This document shows, in pieces, positions 1 to 10,769 of a stretch of DNA of 30,000 bases (position 1 is the first letter of the stretch; each line of letters opens with the position of its first letter). This DNA is from Symbiodinium natans (Eukaryota > Sar > Dinophyceae > Suessiales > Symbiodiniaceae): positions 197,473 through 227,472 of the forward strand of contig CAJNDS010001336.1 of NCBI GenBank assembly GCA_905221605.1. The letters run 5' to 3'. The notes under the pieces are model-generated. The model ran no database searches. It saw nothing but the letters and a program-made list of their open reading frames with translations, and was not told where the DNA came from. The position numbers and the translations under genes are program-made.

Positions 1-380
1 CGTCGCAGAAGGGATTCCTGATTATCACAGGGTTTAGGGTCTAGGGTTTACTTGGGGGCTCGCTGAGTCTCTGTGTCTCTGTCTGCATCCCTGCGTGTCT
101 CTCTCCGTGTCTATTTCTGCGTGTGTGCGTGTGTGGGTTTGTGCTCTTTTGTTGTTGCTCTTTTTTTCGTTTTGTGTCTCTCTGTGTGTGTGTGTGTGTG
201 TACCCGTGTGTGTCTTTGGGGTGAGGTGGGGGGGGGGGCCTCAACCCCTTAAACCCCCTTAAGCCCTTAAACCCCCTGAAACCCCCTTCAGCCCCCTAAC
301 CCCCCCCCCCCGAAAGACTTCGAAACCCGAAGCCCGAAACCCTAAACCCTTAAAAAAAGCCCCCTTAAACCCGAACTCCC
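1..380. repeat. Low-complexity left edge
   Basis: Short telomere-like words, a TG microsatellite (about 176-202), a G run (228-238) and C-rich CCCTTAAACCC repeats. No gene seen. Confidence 0.85.
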
Positions 381-383
381 CAC

Positions 384-427
384 TTCGAGAGCCCAGGCCT
401 CTTTCTCCTGCCTGGCCTGCTGCAGGC
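384..427 (-). CDS. Putative coiled-coil mini-exon
   Basis: 44 nt between ...GCCGAG and GTGGGGAG. The minus strand reads LQQARQEKEAWALE, a heptad-like charged helix. Left flank is CCCTAAA-type, right flank TTCAGGG/TTTAGGG-type repeat. No neighbouring exon could be linked on its downstream side before the window edge. Confidence 0.45.
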
Positions 428-679
428 CTCGGCATTTGGGTGTGTGTTCAGGGTTCAGGGTTCAGGGTTTAGGGTGTCTGTAAGTTAGGGCCCGTTTGCG
501 GGTCTCCCTAGATAGTGCGGCCAAAATTTGAACCCCAAAAGGGACCCTAGTTTAGAGAACTAAACCCATGTAGGGCTCAGGAGCTTTGATTGGTATTTGC
601 ATTCTTGTTATTCGTGGCTATAATTTGCATTTTGCCGTTAGTGTCATTCCTGTTGCTGTCTTATCATTTGAATGGTTGC
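428..679. other. AT-richer unique stretch
   Basis: About 130 bp (560-690) have much lower GC than the surroundings and no telomere words. On the minus strand this would be the 3' untranslated or flanking part of the segment ending at 680. No gene seen. Confidence 0.5.
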
Positions 680-1033
680 TTATTGCTTATATATGTGTAT
701 AAAAAAATTGCTTGAATAGAACTGGCTGCTTATGAGTGGAATCAGCTGCTTTGTTAATTGTGTCGTACTATAATCTGAAGATATCTTGTCAGGTTGGATG
801 GCTGCAAGCAAACGAGATGTCTCTTTCCCTGTGAGGTGCCCACCGCTCATGGCCTGCTGCCACTCTGACCGTGCCTGTGCCGCGTGTTGGGGTTGGGGGG
901 TTCTGGGGCTTGTGCAGCTTAGTCGAACCCGAACTCCTAAACCCCCAACCTCATCATGCCTTGCCTGTTCAGATCGTTGACTGAAGGGGGAGCCCTTCTT
1001 CAGACACTTCTGGGCGTCCCCAAGCTCCCGCAC
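680..1033 (-). CDS. Putative two-exon segment near the left end
   Basis: Exon 950-1033 follows TTTTGAG|G and reads VRELGDAQKCLKKGSPFSQR in the frame used here. A well-formed 75-nt intron (875-949) starts GTTGGGGGTTTAGG and ends GCGGCACAG. The next exon starts at 874 and reads ARSEWQQAMSGGHLTGKETS, then LLAAIQPDKISSDY, to a TAA at 680-682. The last third becomes AT-rich and may be untranslated sequence or intron. The intron itself happens to be open, so the whole span is one frame of 117 codons. This reading uses a different frame from the chain ending at 969; only transcripts can decide. Confidence 0.45.
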   Translation of the reverse strand: MRELGDAQKCLKKGSPFSQRSEQARHDEVGGLGVRVRLSCTSPRTPQPQHAAQARSEWQQAMSGGHLTGKETSRLLAAIQPDKISSDYSTTQLTKQLIPLISSQFYSSNFFIHIYKQ

Positions 1034-2776
1034 CTCAAAAGCCTTAAGCTCTTAAATCTTGCACCCTGAAGCCCCTAAAGGGTTTGAAAAGGTTTAGGGC
1101 CCTTACTCTAAACCCAACACCCTACACACTGAAACTCCGAAAGCCCTGATCCTGACATTGGAGCTTCAGGAGATCGAGAAGGCACCAGGAGTAACCATAT
1201 GGAACACAGGGTCAGAGGGTTTAGGGTTTAGGGTTTCGGGGGTTGGGATGCTCCCCCTTATGCTATTAGCTCCTTAACAGGGATTACAGTACCCCTCCCC
1301 CCCCTATTATGATCCCCAATAAGGACTGCTAGCATGTTTAGGGTGTAAGGACCGCCGAATCTTCTTGGTACAGCAGAGGGGTGTTCAGGGGTGTGGGCTT
1401 TGTGGTCAGGTTCTTCATGCGGATTCGGCCTTCAGGGCTTACGGGGGCCCCAGAGGTTGTAGAACTCCAAACCCAAAATGTTCAACCGTAAACCCTAAAC
1501 CCTAAATCCTAAGCCGTAGAGCTCAGAAACCCTTAGGGGAATCAGGAGCGTTTGGGGGCTTGGTTGGGTCATAAAAAGGGGCTTTGGGTGGTTTGGAATC
1601 AGATTCGGGCCGCGCCCTACTCTCAAGCCTCCAAGGGTTCAGGGTATAGGGTTGAGGGTTTAGGGCTTGGATACAAGAACAGCACACAGCCCCCGAGACC
1701 TTTCCAAAAAGCAACCTAAGCCCTCAAACCCCAAACGTACCCTGAACCCCTGCAAAAACACACCAAACAACACCTAAACCTGCTCCAAGCCCGCGAAGAC
1801 TGCCCAGGCCCTCGGTTCTGGAAATCATACATCCTAAGCCCTAAACCCCAAACCCTAAACCCTTAAACCCTGAACCCAGAATCCTAAACCACAAACCCCA
1901 AACCCTAAACCCCAAACCCTAAGCCCTTAAACCCTGAACCCTGCAGCGGGGCCTGCCCGAAGTGGTCTTCCAGGCCTACGAATTTTGGCTTTGAGGCCTT
2001 CTCGGGTGTCGGGTTTACAGTCGCATCGCTCCGGGGAGCGCCCGAACGCCTGTAACCCCCCTTTGCAGCCCGATAAGCCCTCTAAGCCCTATGAGAAACC
2101 CGAAAAAAAACTCTGTGAAAACCCTGGAAAAAACCCCCAAAAAACTCTATGAGAACCCCTTTAGAAACCCCTATATGAAGCCCTGCGACACTGGGATTGG
2201 GGGTTCCTGCTTCGCCTGCTGCCAGCATGGGCAGCTCTCGAAATTGGGGCTTCGGGTTTGGGGGTTGAGGGCTCATCCTAACAAAAAGGCACTAGGCCCC
2301 CCCCCCCCCCCCCAAAAAAAAAAAAAAAAACAACAACAACAAGGGTTTAGGATTTAGGGTTCAGGGTAAGAGGTCGTACTTTAGGAAGCCCTAGAACCCT
2401 CAAACCCGAAAAGCCTAAAAAAGCCCCTTCGAACCCTAAACCCCAAAACCTTAAATCCTAAACCCACATCGACCTCAACCCCTAAACTCCTAAACCCCCA
2501 AGCGCCTAGCCTGAAAACCCCCCAATGGGCTAAGGCATTTGGGGATATGGGGGTTTCGGGATTTCAGGATCTAGAGGGCTAGGGGGTTTAGTGGTTTACG
2601 GATTTAAGTTAAAGGATTTAGAGAGCCATGAGGTTTAGGGGTTTAGGGGCTTAGAGGGCTCGAACGTTTAGGGGCTAAGGGCTTTAGGGGGCGTAGAAGG
2701 TTCTCACCGGTGTGTTTCCCAACATCCTCCGACCTTGTAGCTCTGCTCGCAGCGAGTCACGCTGCTCGCGGCGTGC
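969..2776 (-). CDS. Putative multi-exon gene E (unknown family)
   Basis: Minus-strand exons 2708-2776, 2182-2249, 1940-2049, 1780-1817, 1531-1621, 1372-1429, 1126-1163 and 969-1033 join in phase, ending at a TGA (969-971). The first is very coding-like (ARREQRDSLRAELQGRRMLG) and has a TTGCAG acceptor and a GTGAGA donor. Later readings are FRELPMLAAGEAGTPNPSVA, ASKPKFVGLEDHFGQAPLQ, EPRAWAVFAGLEQ, SRARPESDSKPPKAPFYDPT and RIRMKNLTTKPTPLNTPL. Split codons GG|G and G|AA fit. The donor after 1780 is GTTTAG, straight into a telomere-like repeat. Weak points: GC donor after 2182; short exons with two open frames; a possible extra 16-nt exon at 1700-1715; and the last exon competes with the alternative pair at 680-1033. 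Confidence 0.45.
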
Positions 2777-2878
2777 CTGCAACCCAGGTCACGTGGGGCC
2801 GAAGAAGGAGCCCCATACACCCTGGACACCCGATAAACCCTATACACCCTAAACCCTAAACCGTAAAACCCCATAAAC

Positions 2879-3165
2879 CGGCATGCTTCGCGGCTGTATG
2901 AAAATCTTTCATCGCTTCCCCAGGACTTGAAATATGGAACCGTCGCTTCGTGTGTCCTGCGGAGTAAATTAAACCCTAAACAACAATTTTTGCAGGCCCA
3001 TGCGCCGAATGTCTAAGGCTCAACTGAGCCTGAAACCCTTCAAGACCCTCAGCCCCCGAACCCTGAGGACCTGGGGGATTCATCCGGGCACCCTTGTCTT
3101 GTTGAAAGGGGGTGCAGGGCTGAGTCCTATGGGCTCGAGCCATTTTTGGGGACCGACAGACCCAA
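2879..3165 (-). CDS. Putative exon pair
   Basis: Exon 3071-3165 reads MARAHRTQPCTPFQQDKGAR and ends ...CCA G before GTCCTC. Exon 2879-2956 follows CTCCGCAG and reads HTKRRFHISSPGEAMKDFHT, ending before GTTTATGG. The split codon is G|GA, so phase agrees. The next exon downstream (2708-2776) fits only if the GC donor at ACAGCC|GCGAAG is used. Confidence 0.45.
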
Positions 3166-4020
3166 CTCCCCGAAAAAAGAGCCCGAAAAGCCTCAGCCAG
3201 GCCTGAACACCTCGAACTCCCCAAGCCTTTGAAGCCCCTAAGTATCGGCCCACAAAAGACCTTAAAGAGCCGCCCTGCCCGAAGCCCTAAAGCCCAAACC
3301 CCGAATCCTCTTAAGCCAAAAGATCCGCAGACTTCCACCTCAAACACTAAAGCCCTAAGAGCCCCAAAGACCTGGAGCCCTAAGAGCCCTAAGAGCCCCA
3401 AAACACCAAAGCCCTAAGCCCTACACCCCTAAAGCCCTAAGAGCCCCCTAAAGCCCTAAGAGCCCTAAAACCCCTAAACCCCTAAAACCCTAAATCCTGA
3501 CACCCCAAGAGCCCTAAGAGCCCTCAATAGCCCCCTAAGAGCCCTAAGAGCCCTAAAAGCCCCCAAAAACCACCAAGCCCCTAAACCCCCAAAGCCTGCG
3601 AGCCCTAAAACCCCTAAACCCCTAAACCCCTACACCCCTAGAAACCCTAAGAGCCCTAAAGAGCCTCTACACCCTAAACCCCAAAACCCCAAAACCCCCA
3701 AAACCCCCTAAACCCCTAGACCCCCTAAACCCCCTAACCCCTACACCCCTACACCCTTAAAGCCCTACGAGCCCCCAAAGGCCCCCAAGAGAAACACCTA
3801 AACCCTAAACCCCTAAATCCTAAAAACCCTAAACCCTAAACTCTAAACCCTAAAACTCTAAACCCTAAACCCTAAACCCTAAACCCTAAACCCTAAACCC
3901 TAAACCCTAAACCCCTACGAGCCCCTACACCCCTAAAGCCCCTACCCCCCTAAAGCCCCTACACCCCTAAAGAGCCCTACAGAGCCCCTAATCAACCCTA
4001 AACCCTAGACCCTAAACCCT
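3166..4020. repeat. Degenerate CCCTAAA region with CCCTAAGAG variant
   Basis: No gene seen. 3280-3780 is dominated by a 9-base variant, GAGCCCTAA, and by CCCCTAAA/CCCCTACA, giving way to perfect CCCTAAA units at about 3826-3912. Confidence 0.85.
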
Positions 4021-4068
4021 AAACCCCAAACCCTAAGGCCCCAGAAGAGCCCCTTCGAAAGGCGCGGC

Positions 4069-4095
4069 CTGGAGCCCTGTCTCCGCAGCCTGGGC
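4069..4095 (-). CDS. Putative mini-exon
   Basis: Strong acceptor (GGGGCTTCTTCAG|G) then AQAAETGLQ, with GC donors possible at CAG|GCCGCG or further on. Flanked by CCCTAAA repeat on the left and a long TTTAGGG array on the right. Confidence 0.4.
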
Positions 4096-4140
4096 CTGAA
4101 GAAGCCCCGCAAGAATCCGTCGGGACCCCGAAAAGGGCTT

Positions 4141-4525
4141 TGGGTTTAGGTTTAGGGTTTAGGGTTTAGGGTTTAGGGTTTAGGGTTTAGGGTTTAGGGC
4201 TTAGGGTTTAGGGGTTAGGGCTTAGGGTTTAGGGTCGTTTAGGGCTTAGGGCGTTTTTGGGGTTTAGGGCGTTTTTGGGGTTAGGGTGCCCACACAGGGC
4301 TCAGGGTTTGAGGGTTTTGGGGCTTAAGGGGACTTGAGGGCTTTGGGGACTTTAGGGCTTTGGGCTCAGGAGGTTTTGGGGTCATGTAGACCGTATAATC
4401 ATGTAGGGGCCATAAGGGAATAAATTTAGTAATTACCCTAAACCCTAAACCCTAAACCCTGAACCCCAAACCCTAAACCCTAAACCCTAAACCCTAAACC
4501 CTAAACCCTAAACCCTAAACCCTAC
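4141..4525. repeat. Inverted pair of telomere-like arrays
   Basis: TTTAGGG array at 4141-4245 and CCCTAAA array at 4434-4525, separated by about 190 bp of degenerate GGGG-rich repeat. In single strands the arms could pair over roughly 70-90 bp. Confidence 0.9.
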
Positions 4526-4616
4526 AGTAAGAGGCTTAGGGGTTGATGGCTTAGACGTTAGGCGGGCGGAGGTTCCCCTGGCACATGTCAGACTCCGAAA
4601 AGCCCAGGCCTTTACA

Positions 4617-4680
4617 GTTTAGGGTTTAGGGTGTAGGGTGTACGTTTTAGGGTTTAGGGTTTAGGGTTTAGGGTTTAGGG
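4617..4680. repeat. (TTTAGGG)n array
   Basis: About 9 units with GTGTAGGG variants. Together with 4526-4616 and 4681-4860 it makes a stretch without a confident gene; a short coding-like reading (SDMCQGNLRP, minus, 4563-4590) is too weak to call. Confidence 0.9.
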
Positions 4681-4858
4681 TCCGCCGACCCTGGCGGCGT
4701 GTTGGATGGGCCCTCTTTGCCCCCCAAAGCGGGGGGGGGTAAGGGGGGGGTCCCGGGCAGCTTTTCCATGGAGGGCCAGGCCACCCACACAGCCTAAACT
4801 CACGGACCTTTGGCGGTTTGGCCCAGGACATAGGGCCTTTGGGAAAAACCACCCCCAA

Positions 4859-5007
4859 CCCTCCCCCCCCCCTACCCCCCGCCCCCCCTCCCCCCTACTC
4901 CCCCCCCTGCCCCCCCCCCCCCCCTACCCCCCTCCCCCTACCCCCCTACCCCCCTACCCCCCTACCCCCCTACCCCCTACCCCCCTACCCCCCTACCCCC
5001 CCCCCCT

Positions 5008-5067
<60 letters not shown>
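4859..5067. repeat. C-rich tract: (CCCCCTA)n then 59 consecutive C
   Basis: CCCCCCTA/CCCCCTA units give way to an unbroken C run at 5009-5067. The plus frames translate as polyproline, which I do not take as coding. The unit differs from the CCCTAAA repeat by loss of A residues. Confidence 0.95.
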
Positions 5068-5108
5068 ACCAACCCCGGCATCCTTTCACCGAACGAACGC
5101 GTTTAAAC

Positions 5109-5360
5109 CTTTCAACTATGCCCAGCGGGGTCGGCGGCTTGAGCCGGAGGCTCTTAAATTTAGGGTTTAGTTTAGGGTTTAGGGTTTAGGGTTTAGGGTT
5201 CCTTGTGCAGGGTGCCAGGCATGGTATCAGCCCGCTCTGAGCCCCAGTTCCGGGAACTGACCGTTGTTCTTCGCAACCGACTCCCGCGCATTCTCGCTCT
5301 CCAAAGCCCCCCATGCGGCCAGCCCTTCTTCGCCCGAAAGCATACGGTGAACTCCAGGGA
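5109..5360 (-). CDS. Putative exon pair beside the poly-C tract
   Basis: Exon 5262-5360 (AG|TCCC; donor GTCAGT) is open in all three frames; the most coding-like reads HRMLSGEEGLAAWGALESEN. Exon 5109-5152 follows ATTTAAG and reads SLRLKPPTPLGIVE before GTTTAAAC, or EPPAQAADPAGH if phase is kept from the previous exon. Frame not settled. The interval between them holds a TTTAGGG array (5157-5201). Confidence 0.38.
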
Positions 5361-6042
5361 CTCATCGGCTGCCTCGTTTTTCAAGGTTTTTTGAGGCTTG
5401 GGGGATTTTAGGTTTTTGGGGCTTTAGGTGGTTCAGGGTTTGGGGTTTAGGGTTTGGGGTTTAGGGCTGCGGGTTTGAGGGTTTTAGGGGTTTGGGGGTT
5501 TGAGGGCTTTGGGGTTTCAAGGCTTGAAGGCCCTCCATGTCCATGGAATGAGCTTCAGGGTCTGAGCACCCCTAAATCGACAAGAAAGGCACAGTTTTCG
5601 CACATCCTAGAATGATTCCGAAACCCTCTTGACCCTAGACCCCGTAACCCTCAAATCCCTTCTAACTTGGCTGACTTCTGAACCCCTCCGAAAAGTTTAA
5701 ATTTCAGGCTCCTTTTTGTGGTTTCTACAGAAACCCACAAGGCTAAAGTCCTACATGTCAGCCAGAAGAACGCCAAGTTTTCCACCCCAAAATACCCCAA
5801 AAATGAGAACAGGCCTTGGGTGCTAAAGTTCCCTAAGCCCTAAACCCTAAACCCTAAGCCCTAAACCCTAAACGCTAAACCCTACACCCTAAACCCCAAA
5901 CCCTAAACCCTGAAGCGCAGGGGGGGGGGGGGGGGGGCGGGGGTTGCTTTGTTGTTGCTGCAGTTCTCGACTCGGGGTTAAAGGTTAGAAGGGTTGTAGG
6001 GCCCTAAACAGCAGACCCTATACCCTAAACAATGACCCCTAG

Positions 6043-6161
6043 CCCTAAACCCTAAAACTGAAACCCTAAACTAAACCCTAAACCCTAAACCCTAAACCCT
6101 GAACCCTGAACCCTAAACCCTAAACCCTAAACCCTAAACCCTAAACCCTAAACCCTAAACG
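6043..6161. repeat. (CCCTAAA)n array
   Basis: About 16 units with two CCCTGAA variants, in a stretch (5361-6324) where I see no convincing exon beyond two short candidates at about 5540-5620. Confidence 0.95.
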
Positions 6162-6324
6162 GGAGATGGGGTTGCAGGGTTGTAGGGCTTTTGCGTTACA
6201 GGGCTTAGGGATCTGGCGGGCCCCTGAAACCCAACTTGGTCTTCTTAGGGCTTAGGGCTTAGGGCTTAGGGCTCAGGGCTTAGGGCTTAGGGTTGAGGGT
6301 TTAGGGCTTAAAGTGAGAGCCCGC

Positions 6325-6383
6325 CTGCTGCTCCAGCTGCTGGGGGTCGACGGCACAGGCCTGGTGCTCCTGTTCCGGGCTGA
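6325..6383 (-). CDS. Putative exon, strand uncertain
   Basis: The minus reading EQEHQACAVDPQQLEQQ (acceptor GACAAG, GC donor) competes with a plus reading LLLQLLGVDGTGLVLLFRAD. Its flanking arrays are also the reverse of the usual arrangement (TTTAGGG left, CCCTAAA right), so this island may be on the opposite strand to its neighbours. Confidence 0.3.
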
Positions 6384-6799
6384 CTTGTCATCACTAAACC
6401 CTAAACCCTACACCCTAAACCCTGAAACCTAACCCCTAAACCCCTGAGGCTAGGGTTTGGGGATCAATCCTCGACCTAAGCCCCAGATGCTATCCCCAAA
6501 ACCTGAACTGACTGCGTGAACCTGACACGGCTAAGTTTGCAAAACCCTAAGCCCAAGACCCCCTAAAGCCTTCCTGGCTGAGTTTTCAGGGGGACAAAGC
6601 TGAACTCACCTTTGGGTTCAGAAGACCCCAAAAGGTCAAGGGCTACCTAAACTTGCAAAGCCCTCAAACCCTAAAGCCCAAAAGCCCAAAAACCGCAAAA
6701 AGCCCAAAAGCCCAAAAGCCCAAAAACCCCAAAACCCTAAATCCCGAAAACCCGAAAACCCTGAAGCCCTGAGACCCAGTTACCCTCACCTACTGTTAC

Positions 6800-6998
6800 C
6801 CCGTCACCCGACAGCAGGATGGCCCTTGAAACCCTCTGAAACATATTCCGGAAGATGATCCTCTTAAACCCTAAACCCTAAACCCTAAACCCTAAACCCC
6901 AAACCCTAAAACCCATTACAGCGGCCTGGTTCAGCTCGCCTGCACGTGCCCTGAGGCGCCCGGACTCGGCCTGCAGAGCTCGGCGTCGTTCTTCCGGG
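6800..6998 (-). CDS. Putative exon pair, coiled coil
   Basis: Exon 6920-6998 follows ACCCTAAG and reads ERRRALQAESGRLRARAGEL, ending with a GTAATG donor. The 57-nt intron 6863-6919 is pure CCCTAAA repeat apart from its ends. Exon 6800-6862 follows GTTTAAG and reads RIIFRNMFQRVSRAILLSGD before GTAACA. Phase 0 at the join. Confidence 0.5.
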
Positions 6999-7436
6999 CT
7001 TAGGGTTTGGGGAGTTTAGGGTTTTCGGGTTTTAGGGTTCAGGGAGTTTAGGGTTTTGGGGAGTTCAGAGTTGAGGGGGGTTTAGGGTTCAGGGAGTTTA
7101 GGGTTTAGGGTTTAGGGACTTTAGGGGTTAGGGAGTTTAGGGCTTTGGGGTTTAGGGTTTTAGGGTTTCAGGGTTCTAGGGTTTGGGGGGGGGTCTTAGG
7201 GCTGAGGGGTTTTAGGGTCTTAGGGTCGTAGGGTTTGAGGGTTTTAGATTTTTAGGGTTTTAGGGAGTTAAGGTTTAGGGTGGGTTTTTGATCTACTTTG
7301 GGGGTTTCGGGCCTGGAGCCCCTCAACTCTAAGCTTTAACCCTGAACCGGCCTGAACCTGAGGATCAGGGTTTAAGGGATCATCTTTGAAGGTCCTGGGG
7401 GCTCTCATCAGAGGCTAGTTGATAAAGCGACCCTAC

Positions 7437-7900
7437 TATCTTCAGGATCAAAGGCCTAGCAAAGCCCAAAGCCCTGGACCTCGAAATGCCAACCCCTAAA
7501 CCCTAAACCCCAAGCCCCAAACCCTAAACACCCAGCCAACCTCAAAATGCCTCAGGCCAAGCAGTCGAAGGACGCGCGCGAAATCGCGCTTTGGGGCGTG
7601 TAGGGCATGGTCTGGTTTAACATTCTGGGATTTAGACCGCAACCCTAAACCCTATCTAAACCCTATGAAGGGTTTAGGGTTCTAGAGAGCATTAGGGTTC
7701 TTTCTATGGAGGGATCCTGCACTGGTTCGAAACGACTGGCCCACCATCGTTCACACTTTTCCCCTTGGGCTTCCGGTTGCAAAAGAACACCCTCCTGAAC
7801 CCTAAGCCTTGATCGGAATTAAACTCTCGAGCTGGGGTTGCGCCCAGACTTCAACACTTTCCTGGAGACTGCATGGACGAGGTCAACGGAGCGGACACGG
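7437..7900 (-). CDS. Putative four-exon segment
   Basis: Exons 7842-7900 (RVRSVDLVHAVSRKVLKSG), 7717-7769 (GEKCERWWASRFEPVQ), 7541-7624 (PDHALHAPKRDFARVLRLLG) and 7437-7455 (AFDPED) join in phase (C|CC, then phase 0 twice). Acceptors: CCTAAG, CCGGAAG, AATCCCAG, TTTGCTAG. Donors: GCAACC, GATCCC, GTTGGC, GTAGGG. One GC and one GA donor are needed, which dinoflagellates are known to allow. No family recognised. Confidence 0.45.
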
Positions 7901-8332
7901 CTTAGGCTTCAAAACAGACCATTCCTTACACTGAAAACGAGCGACAGCTTGCAGATTGTAGACACCCAGACTCCAAAAACGGCCTTATTACATCAAGTAC
8001 TTTACTAGTTCATGTTGGGATAGTATTAAAAATTTAAACTTACACCCCTTAGTGAGTTTAAGTACCCTTAAACATGTAACATGCTACCCCCACTATGGTT
8101 CAGTTTCATATTCCGTAGGGGGCCTCCTCGAGTTCTGCGTCTTCCTTGAGCTCTGTGCGCAACCCGAGTATTCAGCCCCTTGAAACCATCCGTTTAGGGT
8201 CAAGGGGACAGGGTTTCAGGGCTTTGGGGCGTTAGGGTTGAAGGGGTTTAAGGGTTGTAGGGTTTTAGGGTTTAGGGTTTAAGGGCTTTGTCTCAGGGTT
8301 AAGGCTTCAAGGGTTTTGGATCCAAACGGGTT
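7901..8332. other. Unique spacer, no gene seen
   Basis: Mostly non-repetitive and AT-richer (7920-8120), then TTTAGGG-type words (8195-8290) up to the LINE remnant. Confidence 0.5.
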
Positions 8333-8827
8333 TTAGGGACCACGCTTTGCGTGCGGGTGAAATGAACTGGGCGTGATCCGCGTGATGCACATGTTGAAAA
8401 CGGGTCCGGAACGCCTTTTGCGCTGCAAGGCATCCCAGAGAGCCTCCCTGTGTACCATAGGGTACGCCTTCTCGATGTCATACGGTATGATCTGCAAGGC
8501 GTCGTCAAGCCCGCGCACGATGAAGAGGGCGTCAGCAGTCGATCGGCCCGGTCTGAACCCCCACTGGTGGGTCGGAAGTAGGGACTTGGTTTCCGCTCAC
8601 GTGGGCAATCGGAGAGCCACATCCCTCGCCAGGATGCGTGAGAACATACTGAGCAGGACGCTGAATCGGTAGTTGTCCAGGTCGCGACGGTCGCCTTTCT
8701 TGAAACGCGGGAGCGTCAGCCCCGATTTGACCTCATCTTCCCATTCATTGGGGCGTAGCGCCGCCCATACACTCGGCAATATTTTTCTGGAACCCCATCT
8801 ATAAGGCCCGCCGAAACACATAATCAA
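8333..8827 (-). pseudogene. LINE-type reverse transcriptase fragment
   Basis: One minus-strand frame carries the finger and palm motifs of a non-LTR RT. Near the 5' end is FKKGDRRDLDNYR with LLSMFSRILAR, followed by GFRPGRSTADALFIVR, then a motif-A-like YDIEKAYPMVHREALW. The frame is broken by one in-frame TGA at 8597-8599. The Y-x-DD motif C and everything after it is missing, because the sequence runs into telomere-like repeat at about 8330. Some residues normally found between GRSTADALFIVR and motif A also seem to be lost. So it is a short dead copy. Family knowledge: this motif set is typical of LINEs abundant in dinoflagellates. Length is about 165 codons against 800 or more for an intact ORF2. 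Confidence 0.85.
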
Positions 8828-8964
8828 AGCCCTGCCTCAGAATAAGCCTCGTACGCCATTGAATTCTGATTCCCCCATTGATGTACGGCTTATGCCATGG
8901 TATCCTACACACCCTAAACCGGCTCAGGGCTTCTGAAGTAGGGTTTAAGGTCTCACCTTGGAAA

Positions 8965-9036
8965 CCCTAAACCCTAAACCCTAAACCCTAAACCCTAAAC
9001 CCTAAACCCTAAACCCTAAACCCTACAAACCCTAAA
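8965..9036. repeat. (CCCTAAA)n array
   Basis: About 9 units, ending at the GA donor of the putative exon 9039-9098. Its mirror array (TTTAGGG, 9150-9203) lies on the other side of that exon. Confidence 0.95.
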
Positions 9037-9038
9037 TC

Positions 9039-9233
9039 CTGGCATCTCCTTAACTCAGTCAGGGCCTTCAGCTTGTCCATCTCTCGCGCAGCTGCTCCCT
9101 CGAGCCTCGGGCTGCCAGGGTTGCTCGGGCTTTCAGGATTTACTTCTAGAGGGTTTAGGGTTTAGGGTTTAGGGTTTAGGGTTTAGGGTTTAGGGTTTAG
9201 GGCAGCCCAGTCTATCAAAAGCATCTTGGCATT
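9039..9233 (-). CDS. Putative exon pair
   Basis: Exon 9207-9233 (after TTCACTTGTAG) reads NAKMLLIDW. Exon 9039-9098 reads GAAAREMDKLKALTELRRCQ and ends CAG|GATTTAGGG, a GA donor running into telomere-like repeat. Both are phase 0. The intron 9099-9206 contains a TTTAGGG array. Frame of the first is uncertain. Confidence 0.42.
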
Positions 9234-9787
9234 CTACAAGTGAAGTGCAGGCAGGGGCCCTAAACCACAAACCCCAAAGCCCTAAACCCATTTCCTGTTC
9301 GGGGTTTCTAGGTTTGGGATATTTCGTTTTTTCTTTCAGTATTTGGGGTCAAGAAGATCTTACGGCCTTGGCGCAGTCTCGGTTCAAGGTTAAAACTCAA
9401 GTTTGGGCTTCGGGCTTGTAGGGTTTAAGGCTTCGGCTGTACATCAGTGTTCGTGCTTTCGGATTTCTGGGCGCGCTTGCATAGCTTAGTAGTTCTGTTG
9501 CGATTTAGGGCTCTCCCCCCCCCCTCCGCCCACCCAACCCTAACAAAGGGTTATTCTCTCAATTTGATAGCTGAGTCGGCTCCAAAGCTCAGATGGGCAA
9601 AACGCCAGGGGGCAACAGAAGCCTCGGCCTGCCCCTGCTTCAAGAAGCCCTCGGACCCCACTACCAACTAAGCACAAAGTTTCATGGCAGGAAAGGACCC
9701 CCCCCCCCCCTCCCACCCACCATTTTCTGACTGGGGGTTCTACCCTCAAGCTCCAAAAAGTGTGAAGCTTGTGCAAAAAAAAAAAAC

Positions 9788-10735
9788 CGGTGGCCTCTGA
9801 TCCGGGACATTGGAGCGCTGGGAGGGGTCCCAGGGCCCAGGGCGTTCAGGAGTCCAACAAGGGTCTTAAGAGGAGCTCCCGGTCCCAGCTCGGCAGACGT
9901 CGAAGGCTTTACGCTATTTGAGGGCTTTAAGAATAATTTCAGGATTTTCGTTGGGGAAGAATCAGAGTGCTCCGAAAGGCATTTGGGGGAGCGGGGGGCT
10001 GGGGGGCATTTTGATGCCTGCTCCCTGCTGTGAAAGGCATTTTCTGGTAGTAGTGATTGCGGACCCACTCAAGCCGAAAACCCTCCCCCCCCCCCCCCCC
10101 CCCCGGGCCCCTGTCAGAACTCCCTGTAAGAAAAACACACCTTCAAGTCTTTCAAGCCTTCTTGAAGACCTCTTGAGGGTTTTGAGACCTAGGAATCAAC
10201 CGGGCTACCTCCAAGTACTAGGCTGCACAGGGGGCCTAAAGCCGCTAAACCCTAAAACCTTGAACCCAAGGCCGCTGCGTAGCTTAAAACCCTGAGCCCC
10301 TCAACCCTCAATCCCGACACCCTCACAAAAATCACCCTTGAAACCTACACAACCCAAAACCCCAAAACTCCTAGTCCCGAGCCCAAGCCCCAAATTCCAC
10401 AAGCACAAAACCTGAAATCTAGACCCCAAAACCCTAAACCCAAAAACCCAAACCCCTAAACCCCTAAACCCTGAACCCCTAAACCCCTAAACCCTAAACC
10501 TAAGCCCCTAAGCCCCTAAGCCCCTAAGCCCCTAAGCCCCTAAGACCCTAAGCCCCTAAACCCTAAACCCCTGAAACCCTTAGCCCCAAACCCCATACCC
10601 TAAACCCTAAATTCCCCAAACCCTAAATTCCACGAACCCTAAACCTTAAAAACCCTAAACCCTAAACCCTTTAGACCCTAACCCCTAAACCCTAAATTCC
10701 TAAACCCTAAACCCTAAACTCCCCAAACCCTAAAC

Positions 10736-10769
<34 letters not shown>

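Noticed and set aside
2976-3401. 141-codon minus-strand frame
   Set aside because: Most of it is translated telomere-like repeat (GLLGLLGLQVFGALRAL). Only the part at 3071-3165 looks like coding sequence.
4706-5189. Two plus-strand frames of 120-150 codons full of proline
   Set aside because: They translate the poly-C and CCCCCTA tract; any frame of such DNA is open.
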